The translations under genes were made by a program, and so were the position numbers. This document shows positions 16,718 through 24,758 of a DNA stretch of 35,246 nucleotides, one piece after another (within the stretch, counting starts at the first letter, position 1; every line of letters starts with the position of its first letter). The stretch is taken from the NCBI GenBank assembly GCA_048939265.1, contig JBHLPQ010000016.1:1-35246 (forward strand). Direction: 5' to 3'. This DNA is from Hodarchaeum sp048939265 (GTDB lineage Archaea > Asgardarchaeota > Heimdallarchaeia > Hodarchaeales > Hodarchaeaceae). Below the pieces are notes generated by a model, which was not told the DNA's origin, did no database searches, and saw only the letters and a list, made by a program, of their open reading frames with translations.

Positions 16718-16729
16718 TATTTAAATAAT
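16718..16729 (+). promoter_or_regulatory. TATA box of the DUF99 gene
   Basis: TATTTAAATAAT is centred about 42 bases before ATG 16765. Transcription would start near 16748, giving a leader of under 30 bases. There is no ribosome binding site before the ATG, as is common for short-leader archaeal genes. Confidence 0.45.
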
Positions 16730-16764
16730 CTGATTCTAATCAGATAAGACAATATAATCTTAAC

Positions 16765-17382
16765 ATGTGCTTCCTAATGAAAGAGAAAGACATTAAACGC
16801 TGGCGGACTGTTAAGTCGAAGACTCCCATAATTGGAATCGATGATGGGGGATTTGACCGTTTTTCCACGGAAGATATTGATATTCCAGTTTTCGGTGTCA
16901 TCATGAAGGGAGCTGCTTATGTTGATGGTATACTCAAAAGCCAACTTAAAAAAGACGATTCCCAAGCCACCAAGATTGTTAGTCAAATGATTCTGGAATC
17001 ATCACATAAAGATCAGTTAAAGGCAATTCTTTTACAGGGTATTACAATCGCGGGATTTGGGGTTCTCAATATCGTTCGTTTAAATGAGATGACAGGGATC
17101 CCTGTTATTGTAGTCCTTAGGAAATATCCTGATTTTTATAAAATTAAATCTGCTCTAGAGAAAACTTTTCCTGATGATCAAGAGCGCTGGTGCAGTATAA
17201 AGCTTGCTGGAGAACCAATTCAAGTTCAGGATAATCCTCTAATTCTCCTCCAAGCTGCTGGAATTCATCTAGAGGATGCCTATTTACTTGTTAAGAAATG
17301 TACATCCATTGGAACTATTCCAGAAGCTCTAAGGATTGCTCACTTCATCGGAGCAAGTATCTATCATCAACGATCTAATTAG
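16765..17382 (+). CDS. DUF99 family protein (endonuclease V-like fold)
   Basis: The 205-residue protein matches the archaeal DUF99 family, related in fold to endonuclease V. Its function is not established. Visible hallmarks are the N-terminal IIGIDDGGFDRF with the acidic pair, VFGVIMKGAAYVDGI, the segment AILLQGITIAGFGVLNI, and GIPVIVVLRKYPD. ATG 16777 (MKEKDIKRW) is an alternative start; neither has a ribosome site, and the TATA box at 16718-16729 suits both. The stop codon overlaps that of the convergent glycosyltransferase gene by four bases. Confidence 0.88.
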   Translation: MCFLMKEKDIKRWRTVKSKTPIIGIDDGGFDRFSTEDIDIPVFGVIMKGAAYVDGILKSQLKKDDSQATKIVSQMILESSHKDQLKAILLQGITIAGFGVLNIVRLNEMTGIPVIVVLRKYPDFYKIKSALEKTFPDDQERWCSIKLAGEPIQVQDNPLILLQAAGIHLEDAYLLVKKCTSIGTIPEALRIAHFIGASIYHQRSN

Positions 17383-18917
17383 GATTCTATACTCTCATGT
17401 GGAGGGAATATTTCCTCATATAGTAGCATTAAGGGAGCTAACACCCACCCCAAAACACCCCCAACTACAACTGATGCAAAAGGGTGGGACCATCTGATTA
17501 AACCAATCAAAATAAGGATAACACAAAAACCAAGGGCTATTAGAGAACTACGTACAATGCGAACCTCACGAGTCCAAAGGATCCCACTGTTGAGGGTTGT
17601 AGTTTTCAAACGTAAACCTTCAATTACTCCTGATATTAAAAAAAGAAAAGTCCCTAATGAGAATAAATAGAACGGAATCAATTGAATTACTCTTATCAAC
17701 AGATGTTGTTTCCGTGGTTCCCAAAGAATAGCGAGAAATGCCGACATAGTATATGATATCCCAACTAGGCTTGGCATTATATACCCTGAGTGTAAACCAA
17801 AAGGTTGGGGGCGTAAAAATGGGATGTTTCCCAAGATCAGAGCAGCTAGAATTGTCATCAGCAACACAACGCAAATTCCAGAGAAAAAAGCCATCGCATT
17901 CAAAATTAGTTCTAATTTTTTAAACCAACTCAAATTTTTTGATCCTAGAATCATTCTGGTACGTAAACGAAGCACGCTGGTAGCTCCAGTACTCCACCGC
18001 CACAATTGCGCGATCTGGGATTTTGCAGACTCAGGAACCAAGCCATATGACCCAACAAAGTCTAAATACCTTCCTTCATAACCTTGGGATAGAATTTTCA
18101 TTGAGGTGTCGATATCTTCGATTAATGTATCTTCAGAAAAGCCACCAACTTCAACTAAAACGTCTTTTCGGAAACATCCTGTTGTACCATTAAAAAGAAC
18201 AACCCCTCGTTGATCTTTTGCTGCTTCAAAGACTTCATAAAACTGAGAATATAGAATAGAGTTAGATGCTTGATATAATCGTTGTGTATTTCGATAAGCA
18301 ACTTTAGCTTGTATATAACCAATTCTTTTATCTGATATTACTTTTGAAAATTCTATGAGGAGGTTTGGGACTGCAACGTGGTCTGAGTCTAGAATTACTA
18401 TATAATCCCCACTGGTTTTATGGAGCACTGCATTTATATTACCAGCCTTGAAACCTCGCCTGTCTCGTTTATGATAAAATTGAATTCGATTCTTATTACA
18501 AAATTCCTCTAATTGCTTGGTAACAATGAGATCCTGACCATTATCACTGACAATAATCTCAAAACGATCGTAATCAATTTTTAGAGCTCCTTCCAGAGTT
18601 TTTTTCAGTACTGAAAACGAAGTTCCGTGGGAGGGAATAATAATACTGAAGTGTGGATTTTCAATAGATCTGTCGTGATTTAATGAGCTTGACTTATAAC
18701 GAAACTGGAAAGCACCAGAAATCATATAAAAAAGATAGAAAGCAAAGAGAAATCCAAACACTTCAATTATAATGAGCAAAATATTAAGAATTATTGTAAT
18801 TAAATCAGTATTCGAAAAAATTAACGTCAAGCTGTATATTGTGTATATGGGGATAGCTAAAAAGATTAGAATAGAAATAGCTAGATTTATCCAAGAAAGA
18901 ATCCGATATACCCACAT
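17379..18917 (-). CDS. Membrane GT2 glycosyltransferase (cellulose synthase-like)
   Basis: The 512-residue enzyme has two N-terminal membrane segments (about 5-32 and 38-66), a cytoplasmic GT-A catalytic domain (about 88-315) and about five C-terminal membrane segments. Catalytic and sugar-nucleotide motifs are present: SDNG (124-127), DSDH (177-180), EDID (267-270) as the base region and QLWRW (304-308). This is the D, DxD, D, QxxRW set of processive GT2 enzymes that polymerise and export a polysaccharide or extend a lipid-linked glycan. The sugar used cannot be read from the sequence. It is the third gene of a leftward operon, 31 bases after the nucleotidyltransferase-like gene. Confidence 0.9.
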   Translation of the reverse strand: MWVYRILSWINLAISILIFLAIPIYTIYSLTLIFSNTDLITIILNILLIIIEVFGFLFAFYLFYMISGAFQFRYKSSSLNHDRSIENPHFSIIIPSHGTSFSVLKKTLEGALKIDYDRFEIIVSDNGQDLIVTKQLEEFCNKNRIQFYHKRDRRGFKAGNINAVLHKTSGDYIVILDSDHVAVPNLLIEFSKVISDKRIGYIQAKVAYRNTQRLYQASNSILYSQFYEVFEAAKDQRGVVLFNGTTGCFRKDVLVEVGGFSEDTLIEDIDTSMKILSQGYEGRYLDFVGSYGLVPESAKSQIAQLWRWSTGATSVLRLRTRMILGSKNLSWFKKLELILNAMAFFSGICVVLLMTILAALILGNIPFLRPQPFGLHSGYIMPSLVGISYTMSAFLAILWEPRKQHLLIRVIQLIPFYLFSLGTFLFLISGVIEGLRLKTTTLNSGILWTREVRIVRSSLIALGFCVILILIGLIRWSHPFASVVVGGVLGWVLAPLMLLYEEIFPPHESIES

Positions 18918-18948
18918 TATAGGTATCTTCCGTTTTTTCGACCATTTA

Positions 18949-19794
18949 TTAGAATTCGAGTTTTCCAGCTAAGAAATCAGACCAACCCAATTTGTACTTC
19001 TCTGGACTGTCGACATGATTCCAATAAACAGGGTGACTTGGAATGTACCCATAAAGTACTTCCTCCTTAGCTATTGTAGGAAAAATGTCTTTTTCTAGAG
19101 AAGAAACTGGTTTCTCTATATACTCGAAGATCTCTGGTTCAAAGATATATATGCCCGCATTAATATAATTTAATCCCTTCTTTCCTCCACTTACAAATTT
19201 GGATATTTGTCGACTCTTTTCATCAAATTCTATCTGCCCATTGTTATTTTCAAGAATAAACATTGTCGCAATCCCCCCTTCTTTTATTTTTCGACGGTGG
19301 AATTCGATGAGTAAACCAAGATTGATATTAGTAATTAGATCTCCATTCATTACTAAAAATGTAGATTTGAATTGTTTTTGGGCATTCAATACCGCTCCTG
19401 CAGTATCTAAAGGTTTATCTTCCGAAATGAAACCTATATTTACACCAGGAATATCTTTTTCTGCGAATTGTTGTTGAATGTGTTCTTTTAAGTACCCTAC
19501 AGAGAGAAATATCTCTGTTAAGGCATGTCGCCGTAATAGATCAATGGAATATTCAATAATAGGTTGATAACCAATAGGTAGCATAACAGCTGGAGTAGCA
19601 ACAGCAATTGGTCGAAAACTGGTTCCTCGACCTCCACATAATATTAAACATTTTATTGTATGAGCTTCTAGAGCGACTTTCAGCGCTTGAATAATAAATT
19701 GTTTGACATTCCCATGACCCGCTATTTCCACTAAATTCAACCAAAAATTTCTGGTAAACTCAATCGTATATTTATGAATATCCTTATTTTTCAT
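18949..19794 (-). CDS. Nucleotidyltransferase-like protein with N-terminal RHH-like domain
   Basis: Counted from ATG 19794 the protein has 281 residues. Residues about 48-281 match the sugar-1-phosphate nucleotidyltransferase fold: CGGRGTSFRP (53-62), NGDLITN with D152, NAGIYIFEPE and the closing HVDSPEKY. Two catalytic positions are altered. The arginine of GxGTRLxP is S59, and the lysine of the PKPM motif is A69 (TPAVMLP), so activity is doubtful and a regulatory role like GMPPA is possible. Residues about 6-44 (strand HKYTIEFT, then two helices ending FIIQALKVALEAH) look like a ribbon-helix-helix domain, which is unusual here. ATG 19794 has AAAGGAATTCC upstream and avoids overlap with the prenyl synthase gene; a longer frame reaches 19860. 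Confidence 0.82.
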   Translation of the reverse strand: MKNKDIHKYTIEFTRNFWLNLVEIAGHGNVKQFIIQALKVALEAHTIKCLILCGGRGTSFRPIAVATPAVMLPIGYQPIIEYSIDLLRRHALTEIFLSVGYLKEHIQQQFAEKDIPGVNIGFISEDKPLDTAGAVLNAQKQFKSTFLVMNGDLITNINLGLLIEFHRRKIKEGGIATMFILENNNGQIEFDEKSRQISKFVSGGKKGLNYINAGIYIFEPEIFEYIEKPVSSLEKDIFPTIAKEEVLYGYIPSHPVYWNHVDSPEKYKLGWSDFLAGKLEF

Positions 19795-19840
19795 TGGAAT
19801 TCCTTTCCAAATTATTTTTTTGAAAGGTAAGCAAAGCTGA

Positions 19841-20845
19841 TTATTTTTCGCGTTCTGCAAGAAATCTAACCAGAATTTTTAAGAATTCAAATAACTCAAA
19901 CGCTCTTGTATCTTTAACACTTGATTCATTCTGGATTTCTTCAAGTTCTTGGATGCAGAACTGAGCATATTCATCTCTTACCTCTCTCACTTTATGATTG
20001 ACAGAGCGGAAGGTTTCTATGACGAATTTAATATCCTCTTCTGTTTTCTCTCCAACTGGCTTATTATAAATTTCCTTAATTTGAGAAGCATGATCTGTTT
20101 GTAGAGCAAAATAAAGGAATAAGTTCCTCTTAGATTCCTGTATATCCCAATAAGGTACTTTTCCAAAGTCTTCAGGGTTTCCCAGAATATCTAGATAATC
20201 ATCTTGAATTTGAAAAGCAATACCAGCAGCTACAATTGCTTCGTGCAATCGATCTGTAAAGATCTCACCACGATCGGCTGCAATACATCCTAGTTTTACA
20301 CACCCCGCAAAAACAATTGCTGTTTTTAATTCCATAATTTTTATTACATGATTTTTCTTGAAGTCAAAATTCTGATCTAATCGATATTCTAATTCGATAG
20401 CGTTACCTAAACTAACCTGATAAGCATAATCAAGAACAAGGTTAAGAGTAGGTTCATTTTTTAATAAAGTTAAAGCATACGCATGAAGAACGTCTCCATC
20501 ATGAAGAGCCCGATCTGCTCCATGAAGTATATGAAAAGCTTTCTTACCTCGTCTAATCGGGGCACCATCGATTAGATCATCATGTATTAAAGTCATATTG
20601 TGGAGGAGTTCTATTGCGATAGCAGCATTGTAAGATCTTTCCATAGCTGCAGCATAATTTTTAGTCTCTCGTACTAATAGATCAGTTGTTACCGAAATCA
20701 GCGCGGGACGCAACCTTTTGCCCTGGGTCGCAAGAATGAAATCACGAATTCGCTCTTTTGTTGGACTTTCAAGTCCATCGATTGCTAATGTGAGCTTTTT
20801 ATTCAAATTCTCCATGATTTCTACGTCTAGGAAATCTAATACCAC
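19841..20845 (-). CDS. Isoprenyl diphosphate synthase (geranylgeranyl-type)
   Basis: The 334-residue all-helical trans-prenyltransferase condenses isopentenyl diphosphate onto allylic diphosphates, making the isoprenoid chains of archaeal lipids. Both aspartate-rich motifs are intact: DDLID (89-93) and DDYLD (215-219). The GKRLRP substrate-binding motif (42-47) is also intact. The residue five positions before the first motif is M84, not a bulky aromatic, which allows a product of C20 or longer. GTG 20845 is chosen because AGAGGT (complement of 20854-20859) stands eight bases upstream. An AT-rich TTAAATATAT (complement of 20873-20882) may be its TATA box, though it is a little close for a leader that includes that ribosome site. 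It leads the operon with the nucleotidyltransferase-like and GT2 genes. Confidence 0.92.
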   Translation of the reverse strand: MVLDFLDVEIMENLNKKLTLAIDGLESPTKERIRDFILATQGKRLRPALISVTTDLLVRETKNYAAAMERSYNAAIAIELLHNMTLIHDDLIDGAPIRRGKKAFHILHGADRALHDGDVLHAYALTLLKNEPTLNLVLDYAYQVSLGNAIELEYRLDQNFDFKKNHVIKIMELKTAIVFAGCVKLGCIAADRGEIFTDRLHEAIVAAGIAFQIQDDYLDILGNPEDFGKVPYWDIQESKRNLFLYFALQTDHASQIKEIYNKPVGEKTEEDIKFVIETFRSVNHKVREVRDEYAQFCIQELEEIQNESSVKDTRAFELFEFLKILVRFLAEREK

Positions 20846-20959
20846 GAGAAAAGACCTCTTCTTTCCCTTTAGATATATTTAAGTGTTTCTCCGATTCACT
20901 ACTGGAATATCACGACAGAAGCTTCTTCTGTTTTTTAGTAGGTTTAACTTTTCGGCCAA

Positions 20960-20968
20960 TATTTAATA
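20960..20968 (+). promoter_or_regulatory. TATA box of the CPBP protease gene
   Basis: TATTTAATA lies about 65 bases before the TTG start at 21031, which would put transcription start near 20990 and leave room for the ribosome site GGATGATCC at 21018-21026. Confidence 0.4.
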
Positions 20969-21030
20969 GGTTTTCTTAAACGATAGCCTTTTTCAATGCA
21001 ACTGGGACTCTCACGTGGATGATCCAATAA

Positions 21031-22323
21031 TTGCCCTTTCAAGTCTGTCCATATTGTGGGAAAAAAACTCCATTAAAGAACTTCTGTGTCCATTGCGGAC
21101 ATAATTCATCAAATATTACTATTTGTCCCTCATGTCACACAATAAATCCTATTAATACCTTATTTTGCCCTTCTTGTAAATATAATTTCTCTTCTGTAAT
21201 GTTAAACAATCAGCTGAAAGATAGTGTTCAACTCAATTCGATTTTTACTTGGTTTAGACTTGGTATTCTAGTAATATTTCTTCTATCAGGATATTCACTA
21301 ACTCAAATGATGGTTGGGTCAGTTTTATTATTCGTTTTCCCAACAAACATCTTCATTAGCTCCATTAACCAAGCACTCCTTTCCTTGATTGTCTTGATAT
21401 TTAGTAACACGCTTCTAATAATATTCTTATTTAAGTGGAATACATTTACTCTCCATCCTACCCCCCAGGAAAGAGGATTTTATTCACTTATTCTTCTTCT
21501 ATTCCTTCTACTTATAACATCTATCTCTATTATAGAGGTTGTAATTGCAATTGTTGATTTTGGATTAGACTTAATTCACGTTGATCCAACCCTCGCTTCC
21601 CCATACGATGAGTATTTTAGTACTCCTCTTAATCTCATTTTGTTTACGATACTAATCACAGTATTTGGTCCTATATTCGAAGAGCTCATATTTCGCCGCT
21701 ATATAATTTCAATTATCTTGAATCAATACCATTCGAAATTTCTTGCCGTCAGTACAAGTGCTTTAATATTTAGTCTCTCACATACAGCAATAAACATCTT
21801 TAGAAGTGTTCGATATGCTATACTACATCTGTTTGCTACTTTCATTCTGGGAATAATATTAGCAATTATCTTTGTTTGTTGGGGATTGAGATATGCAATC
21901 ATTTTCCACTCTTTCTGGAACATTTATTCCTTAATAGTCCAAATATTGGTTAATGATGGATCATTACAACTGGTAGATCAAATTATTTCGTTATTCATTA
22001 TAATTACATTAATTCTGACTATCTCTCTCTCTTTTCACTCTCGCAGAATTTTAAGTTCTTTAAATCCTGAAGTTTTTCTTCCGCCAAAAACCTACTTAAT
22101 ACTATTTTCTTTGAATATATTTCTTATTATCACTTACGTACTAATTCTTCCTTTATTCCTACTCTCAATCCCTTCCAACATGTTAACTGCAGGACTCACA
22201 TTCTTATATCAAGTCTGCGCTTTTATTGTAAGTGTAATTTTTATTGAAAAGGGAAAAAAGAAAGGTTACAATAATCAATTAGACCTAGATGCATTTTATG
22301 ATGATATTTCCTCTTTAAAGTAG
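21031..22323 (+). CDS. Double zinc-ribbon CPBP-family membrane protease
   Basis: The 430-residue protein joins two N-terminal zinc ribbons (C6, C9, C19, C22 and C32, C35, C46, C49) to a multi-pass membrane domain. That domain carries the CPBP/Rce1 glutamate-protease motifs EELIFRR (E217, E218, R222), FSLSH (H251) and HSFWN (H293). Relatives include the eukaryotic CaaX endoprotease Rce1 and bacterial Abi proteins; the substrate here is unknown. The ribbons should face the cytoplasm. The start is TTG 21031, directly after an in-frame stop, with GGATGATCC upstream, which pairs with the archaeal 16S rRNA end. It is divergent from the prenyl synthase gene, 185 bases apart. Confidence 0.88.
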   Translation: MPFQVCPYCGKKTPLKNFCVHCGHNSSNITICPSCHTINPINTLFCPSCKYNFSSVMLNNQLKDSVQLNSIFTWFRLGILVIFLLSGYSLTQMMVGSVLLFVFPTNIFISSINQALLSLIVLIFSNTLLIIFLFKWNTFTLHPTPQERGFYSLILLLFLLLITSISIIEVVIAIVDFGLDLIHVDPTLASPYDEYFSTPLNLILFTILITVFGPIFEELIFRRYIISIILNQYHSKFLAVSTSALIFSLSHTAINIFRSVRYAILHLFATFILGIILAIIFVCWGLRYAIIFHSFWNIYSLIVQILVNDGSLQLVDQIISLFIIITLILTISLSFHSRRILSSLNPEVFLPPKTYLILFSLNIFLIITYVLILPLFLLSIPSNMLTAGLTFLYQVCAFIVSVIFIEKGKKKGYNNQLDLDAFYDDISSLK

Positions 22324-22351
22324 TAATTAGGAAACATTACCTTAGATGATT

Positions 22352-22378
22352 TACAAAAAAAAAGAAAGAAAGAAAAGG
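22352..22378 (-). terminator. Oligo-T terminator of the TFB gene
   Basis: Just after the TFB stop the leftward transcript reads TTTTCTTTCTTTCT and then nine T in a row (complement of 22355-22363), a good archaeal oligo-T terminator. The same tract lies after the rightward CPBP gene stop. Confidence 0.5.
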
Positions 22379-22391
22379 TTTTTTCTTTACC

Positions 22392-23384
22392 CTAAAAAGT
22401 ATTAAAGTGTGTTTTCGGATCCTCAATGAAAACAGGAACAGCTGCAGCTCCTCTTTTCACCTCAATATCATCCATTCTTAAAACTCTGACGATTTCTTTG
22501 AATCTGTTACGAATTGTAACTGGTGTAGTTTTTGCAACTCTAGCAATTTGTTGTTGTGTTCGTCGTTCTCCTGTTTTGACTCCTGCGATATATAAACAAG
22601 CAGCAGCTATGGACATGGGATTTTTCCCAACAGTTATACCAAATTCTCTTGTTTGTTTTGCTATACCAACTGCTATCATGCGAGTAGGCATTGAAAGAGA
22701 TAATTCTTCTCCTAAGCGATGTATCAGTGCTTCATGTCTTCCAGAATCAGGTTTTGTTTGAAGATGTTGAACTATTGTTCTAACACATCGTCCAAGCTCC
22801 TTGAATGACACATTAGTATTTGTGGAAACATCCTTTAGGGTTAGGGGAATCTTAGTTTTGCGACATGCTAGATATAAGCTGGCTGCAATCATACCATCTA
22901 TCGATCGACCCCGAATGAGGTTTTTCTTCAAACATTGACGATAATACGAACTAGCCATTTGTGCTGTACGATCTGGTAATTCCATTTGACTTTTAAGCCG
23001 CTTAAGCTCACGTAAAGCAATCCGAAGATTTCTAATTTCGCTTTCATGGGCGTGGTTATCGACATTTGTCAAACGGTTAAATGCTAATCTTTTTGAAGAA
23101 GATAATTTTCTTCCTTTTCCATCCTTTCGGGATCTACTTATCTGTGTTTTAATACCAAAGTCTGGTTGGAGTAATGATAAAGGTGATCCTCCACGTGAAC
23201 GATCCTGTTCCTCTTGATAATCATAAGCACGCCATTCAGGGCCTTGATCAAACATTTTTGAATCGATCACCACCCCACAACATGAACAAATGAATTGCCC
23301 TAACCTTGGATCAGAAACTACATTATCTAAAGCACCACATTCAGGGCACTTTCTGTGGCGTTCGATATCATGCTTTTGAACCAT
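22392..23384 (-). CDS. tfb: Transcription initiation factor TFB
   Basis: Archaeal counterpart of TFIIB, which bridges TBP-bound TATA/BRE DNA and RNA polymerase. Counted from ATG 23384 it has 330 residues. It has an N-terminal zinc ribbon (C13, C16, C33, C36), a B-reader/linker region (EWRAYDYQEEQDRSRGGSP and the basic SRSRKDGKGRK) and two cyclin-like repeats (about 105-195 and 205-300). The second repeat ends in a helix-turn-helix, QQQIARVAKTTPVTIRNRF, that would contact the BRE. A TTG at 23405 would add seven residues. The gene stands alone with a clear terminator. Confidence 0.95.
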   Translation of the reverse strand: MVQKHDIERHRKCPECGALDNVVSDPRLGQFICSCCGVVIDSKMFDQGPEWRAYDYQEEQDRSRGGSPLSLLQPDFGIKTQISRSRKDGKGRKLSSSKRLAFNRLTNVDNHAHESEIRNLRIALRELKRLKSQMELPDRTAQMASSYYRQCLKKNLIRGRSIDGMIAASLYLACRKTKIPLTLKDVSTNTNVSFKELGRCVRTIVQHLQTKPDSGRHEALIHRLGEELSLSMPTRMIAVGIAKQTREFGITVGKNPMSIAAACLYIAGVKTGERRTQQQIARVAKTTPVTIRNRFKEIVRVLRMDDIEVKRGAAAVPVFIEDPKTHFNTF

Positions 23385-23405
23385 GTTAATCGTGATTGCT
23401 ACCAA

Positions 23406-23705
23406 TAATATCTATTAATGACTTTCTAGATAAGTTCTACGCCAATTTTGTTACTTAATTAGTGACTGTAGATTTAACCTTTTTCGTTTTTATCTTGTTT
23501 CTTGGGCCAAAATGGAGTTCTTTAATGAATTTCTTTTCTAAAAACTCAGATCTCCCCTTTGCTTAAGCTTCATTCCTCTAGTTAATTCTTCCGAAATAAG
23601 GATACAATAACTAGTTAATTTTGAAAAGCTTCTATCTCAATCATTATTAAGTATGATTCGCCAAGAAATATGCTTATAGTAAGATTGAAATACAATATCT
23701 AAAAA
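23406..23705. other. Intergenic region upstream of TFB
   Basis: These 300 bases hold no supported gene. CTAGTTAATT occurs twice (23578-23587 and 23611-23620), 33 bases apart, about 200 bases upstream of the TFB start. This is weak evidence for a site. No RNA gene was seen. Confidence 0.35.
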
Positions 23706-24632
23706 TTAACTCACTTTCACCCTTTTTTTCAAAATATTTTCTATATAAAATTCCCCAGCACGATAAGAACTTCGAACGAGTGGACCAGAGACAACATAGA
23801 GAAAACCCAATTCTTGGGCTTTTTTTCCCCAATATTCATATTTTTCGGGCTCTAGGTACTCAACAACGTTCAAATGCTTTCGTGAAGGTTGTAAATATTG
23901 TCCTATTGTTACGATATCCACCCCTGCTAGTCTCAGTTCCTGAAGAGCAGCGTAGATCTGTTCATCAGTCTCGCCTAGTCCTAACATAATTGAGGATTTA
24001 GTCAATACTTGAGAATCAATTTTCTTAATATTTCTTAAAACACGAATTGATTGTTCAAAGCTAGCTCGTTTATCTCGTACGAGGGGACTGAGTTCTTCTG
24101 TAGTTTCAATATTATGTCCAATTACATCGGGTTTACACACAACAATCTTCTGGAGCGCGTCTAAATCACCCTTAAAATCAGGAATGAGTATTTCGATCCT
24201 GACCGTATTATTTTTATCTTTTATTTCCTTTATACATTGAGTCAAGTGATCTGCTCCCCCGTCAGTCAGATCATCACGAGTGACAGATGTTAAAACAACG
24301 TATTTCAACCCAAGCTCCTTAACAACGTTGGCCAAGTTCTCAGGTTCCTTTTTATCTAGGTATTGTTGAGGATTACGCGTCTCTACATCACAAAACTTAC
24401 AAGAACGGGTGCAATATGGCCCCATGAGTAAAAAAGTTGCGGTTCCTGATTCCCAACATTCTGTACGATTTGGACAAAACGCTTCTTCGCAAACCGTATG
24501 AAGATTTTGTTTTTTTAGCAGTCTTTGTATTTTTCTATACTCTTTTTCAGTCGGGAGTTTGGCTCTTATCCATTTTGGCTTTTTTTTCACTTTTTTAACG
24601 CCTATAAATTTTGAATATCTTGCTTCTGACAC
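23706..24632 (-). CDS. lipA: Lipoyl synthase
   Basis: A radical SAM enzyme that inserts two sulfurs into a protein-bound octanoyl group to make lipoyl cofactor for 2-oxoacid dehydrogenases or the glycine cleavage system. The 308 residues show the auxiliary cluster cysteines C48, C53 and C59 (CEEAFCPNRTEC), the SAM-cluster motif CTRSCKFC (C74, C78, C81) and the C-terminal RSSYRAG (287-293), whose serine ligates the sacrificial cluster. The start is GTG 24632, the only one that keeps the usual basic N-terminus; no clear ribosome site precedes it. No octanoyltransferase or lipoyl carrier gene is in the window. Confidence 0.94.
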   Translation of the reverse strand: MSEARYSKFIGVKKVKKKPKWIRAKLPTEKEYRKIQRLLKKQNLHTVCEEAFCPNRTECWESGTATFLLMGPYCTRSCKFCDVETRNPQQYLDKKEPENLANVVKELGLKYVVLTSVTRDDLTDGGADHLTQCIKEIKDKNNTVRIEILIPDFKGDLDALQKIVVCKPDVIGHNIETTEELSPLVRDKRASFEQSIRVLRNIKKIDSQVLTKSSIMLGLGETDEQIYAALQELRLAGVDIVTIGQYLQPSRKHLNVVEYLEPEKYEYWGKKAQELGFLYVVSGPLVRSSYRAGEFYIENILKKRVKVS

Positions 24633-24743
24633 AAATAATGGAAAAAAAAGGAAATTAAAAAAATTTTGAGATCAAAGTAGCCATTTTAAATTCAAATACT
24701 ACTGGCTTATTTGGATGTGAAAAACCATATTTCATTTTAATTT

Positions 24744-24749
24744 GAGGTG
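24744..24749 (+). promoter_or_regulatory. Ribosome binding site deciding a TTG start
   Basis: GAGGTG is a near-perfect complement to the 16S rRNA 3' end and sits nine bases before TTG 24759. It is the main reason for taking this rare start for the M48 gene. Confidence 0.6.
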
Positions 24750-24758
24750 TAGGCTCCT

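Noticed and set aside
18949..19860. Longer frame for the nucleotidyltransferase-like protein
   Set aside because: The extra 22 residues overlap the prenyl synthase gene and lack a ribosome site, whereas ATG 19794 has AAAGGA at good spacing.
22352..22380. A-rich repeat AAAGAAAGAAAGAAAAGG as a microsatellite or CRISPR-like repeat
   Set aside because: It is short, single-locus and better explained as the oligo-T terminator of the leftward TFB gene.
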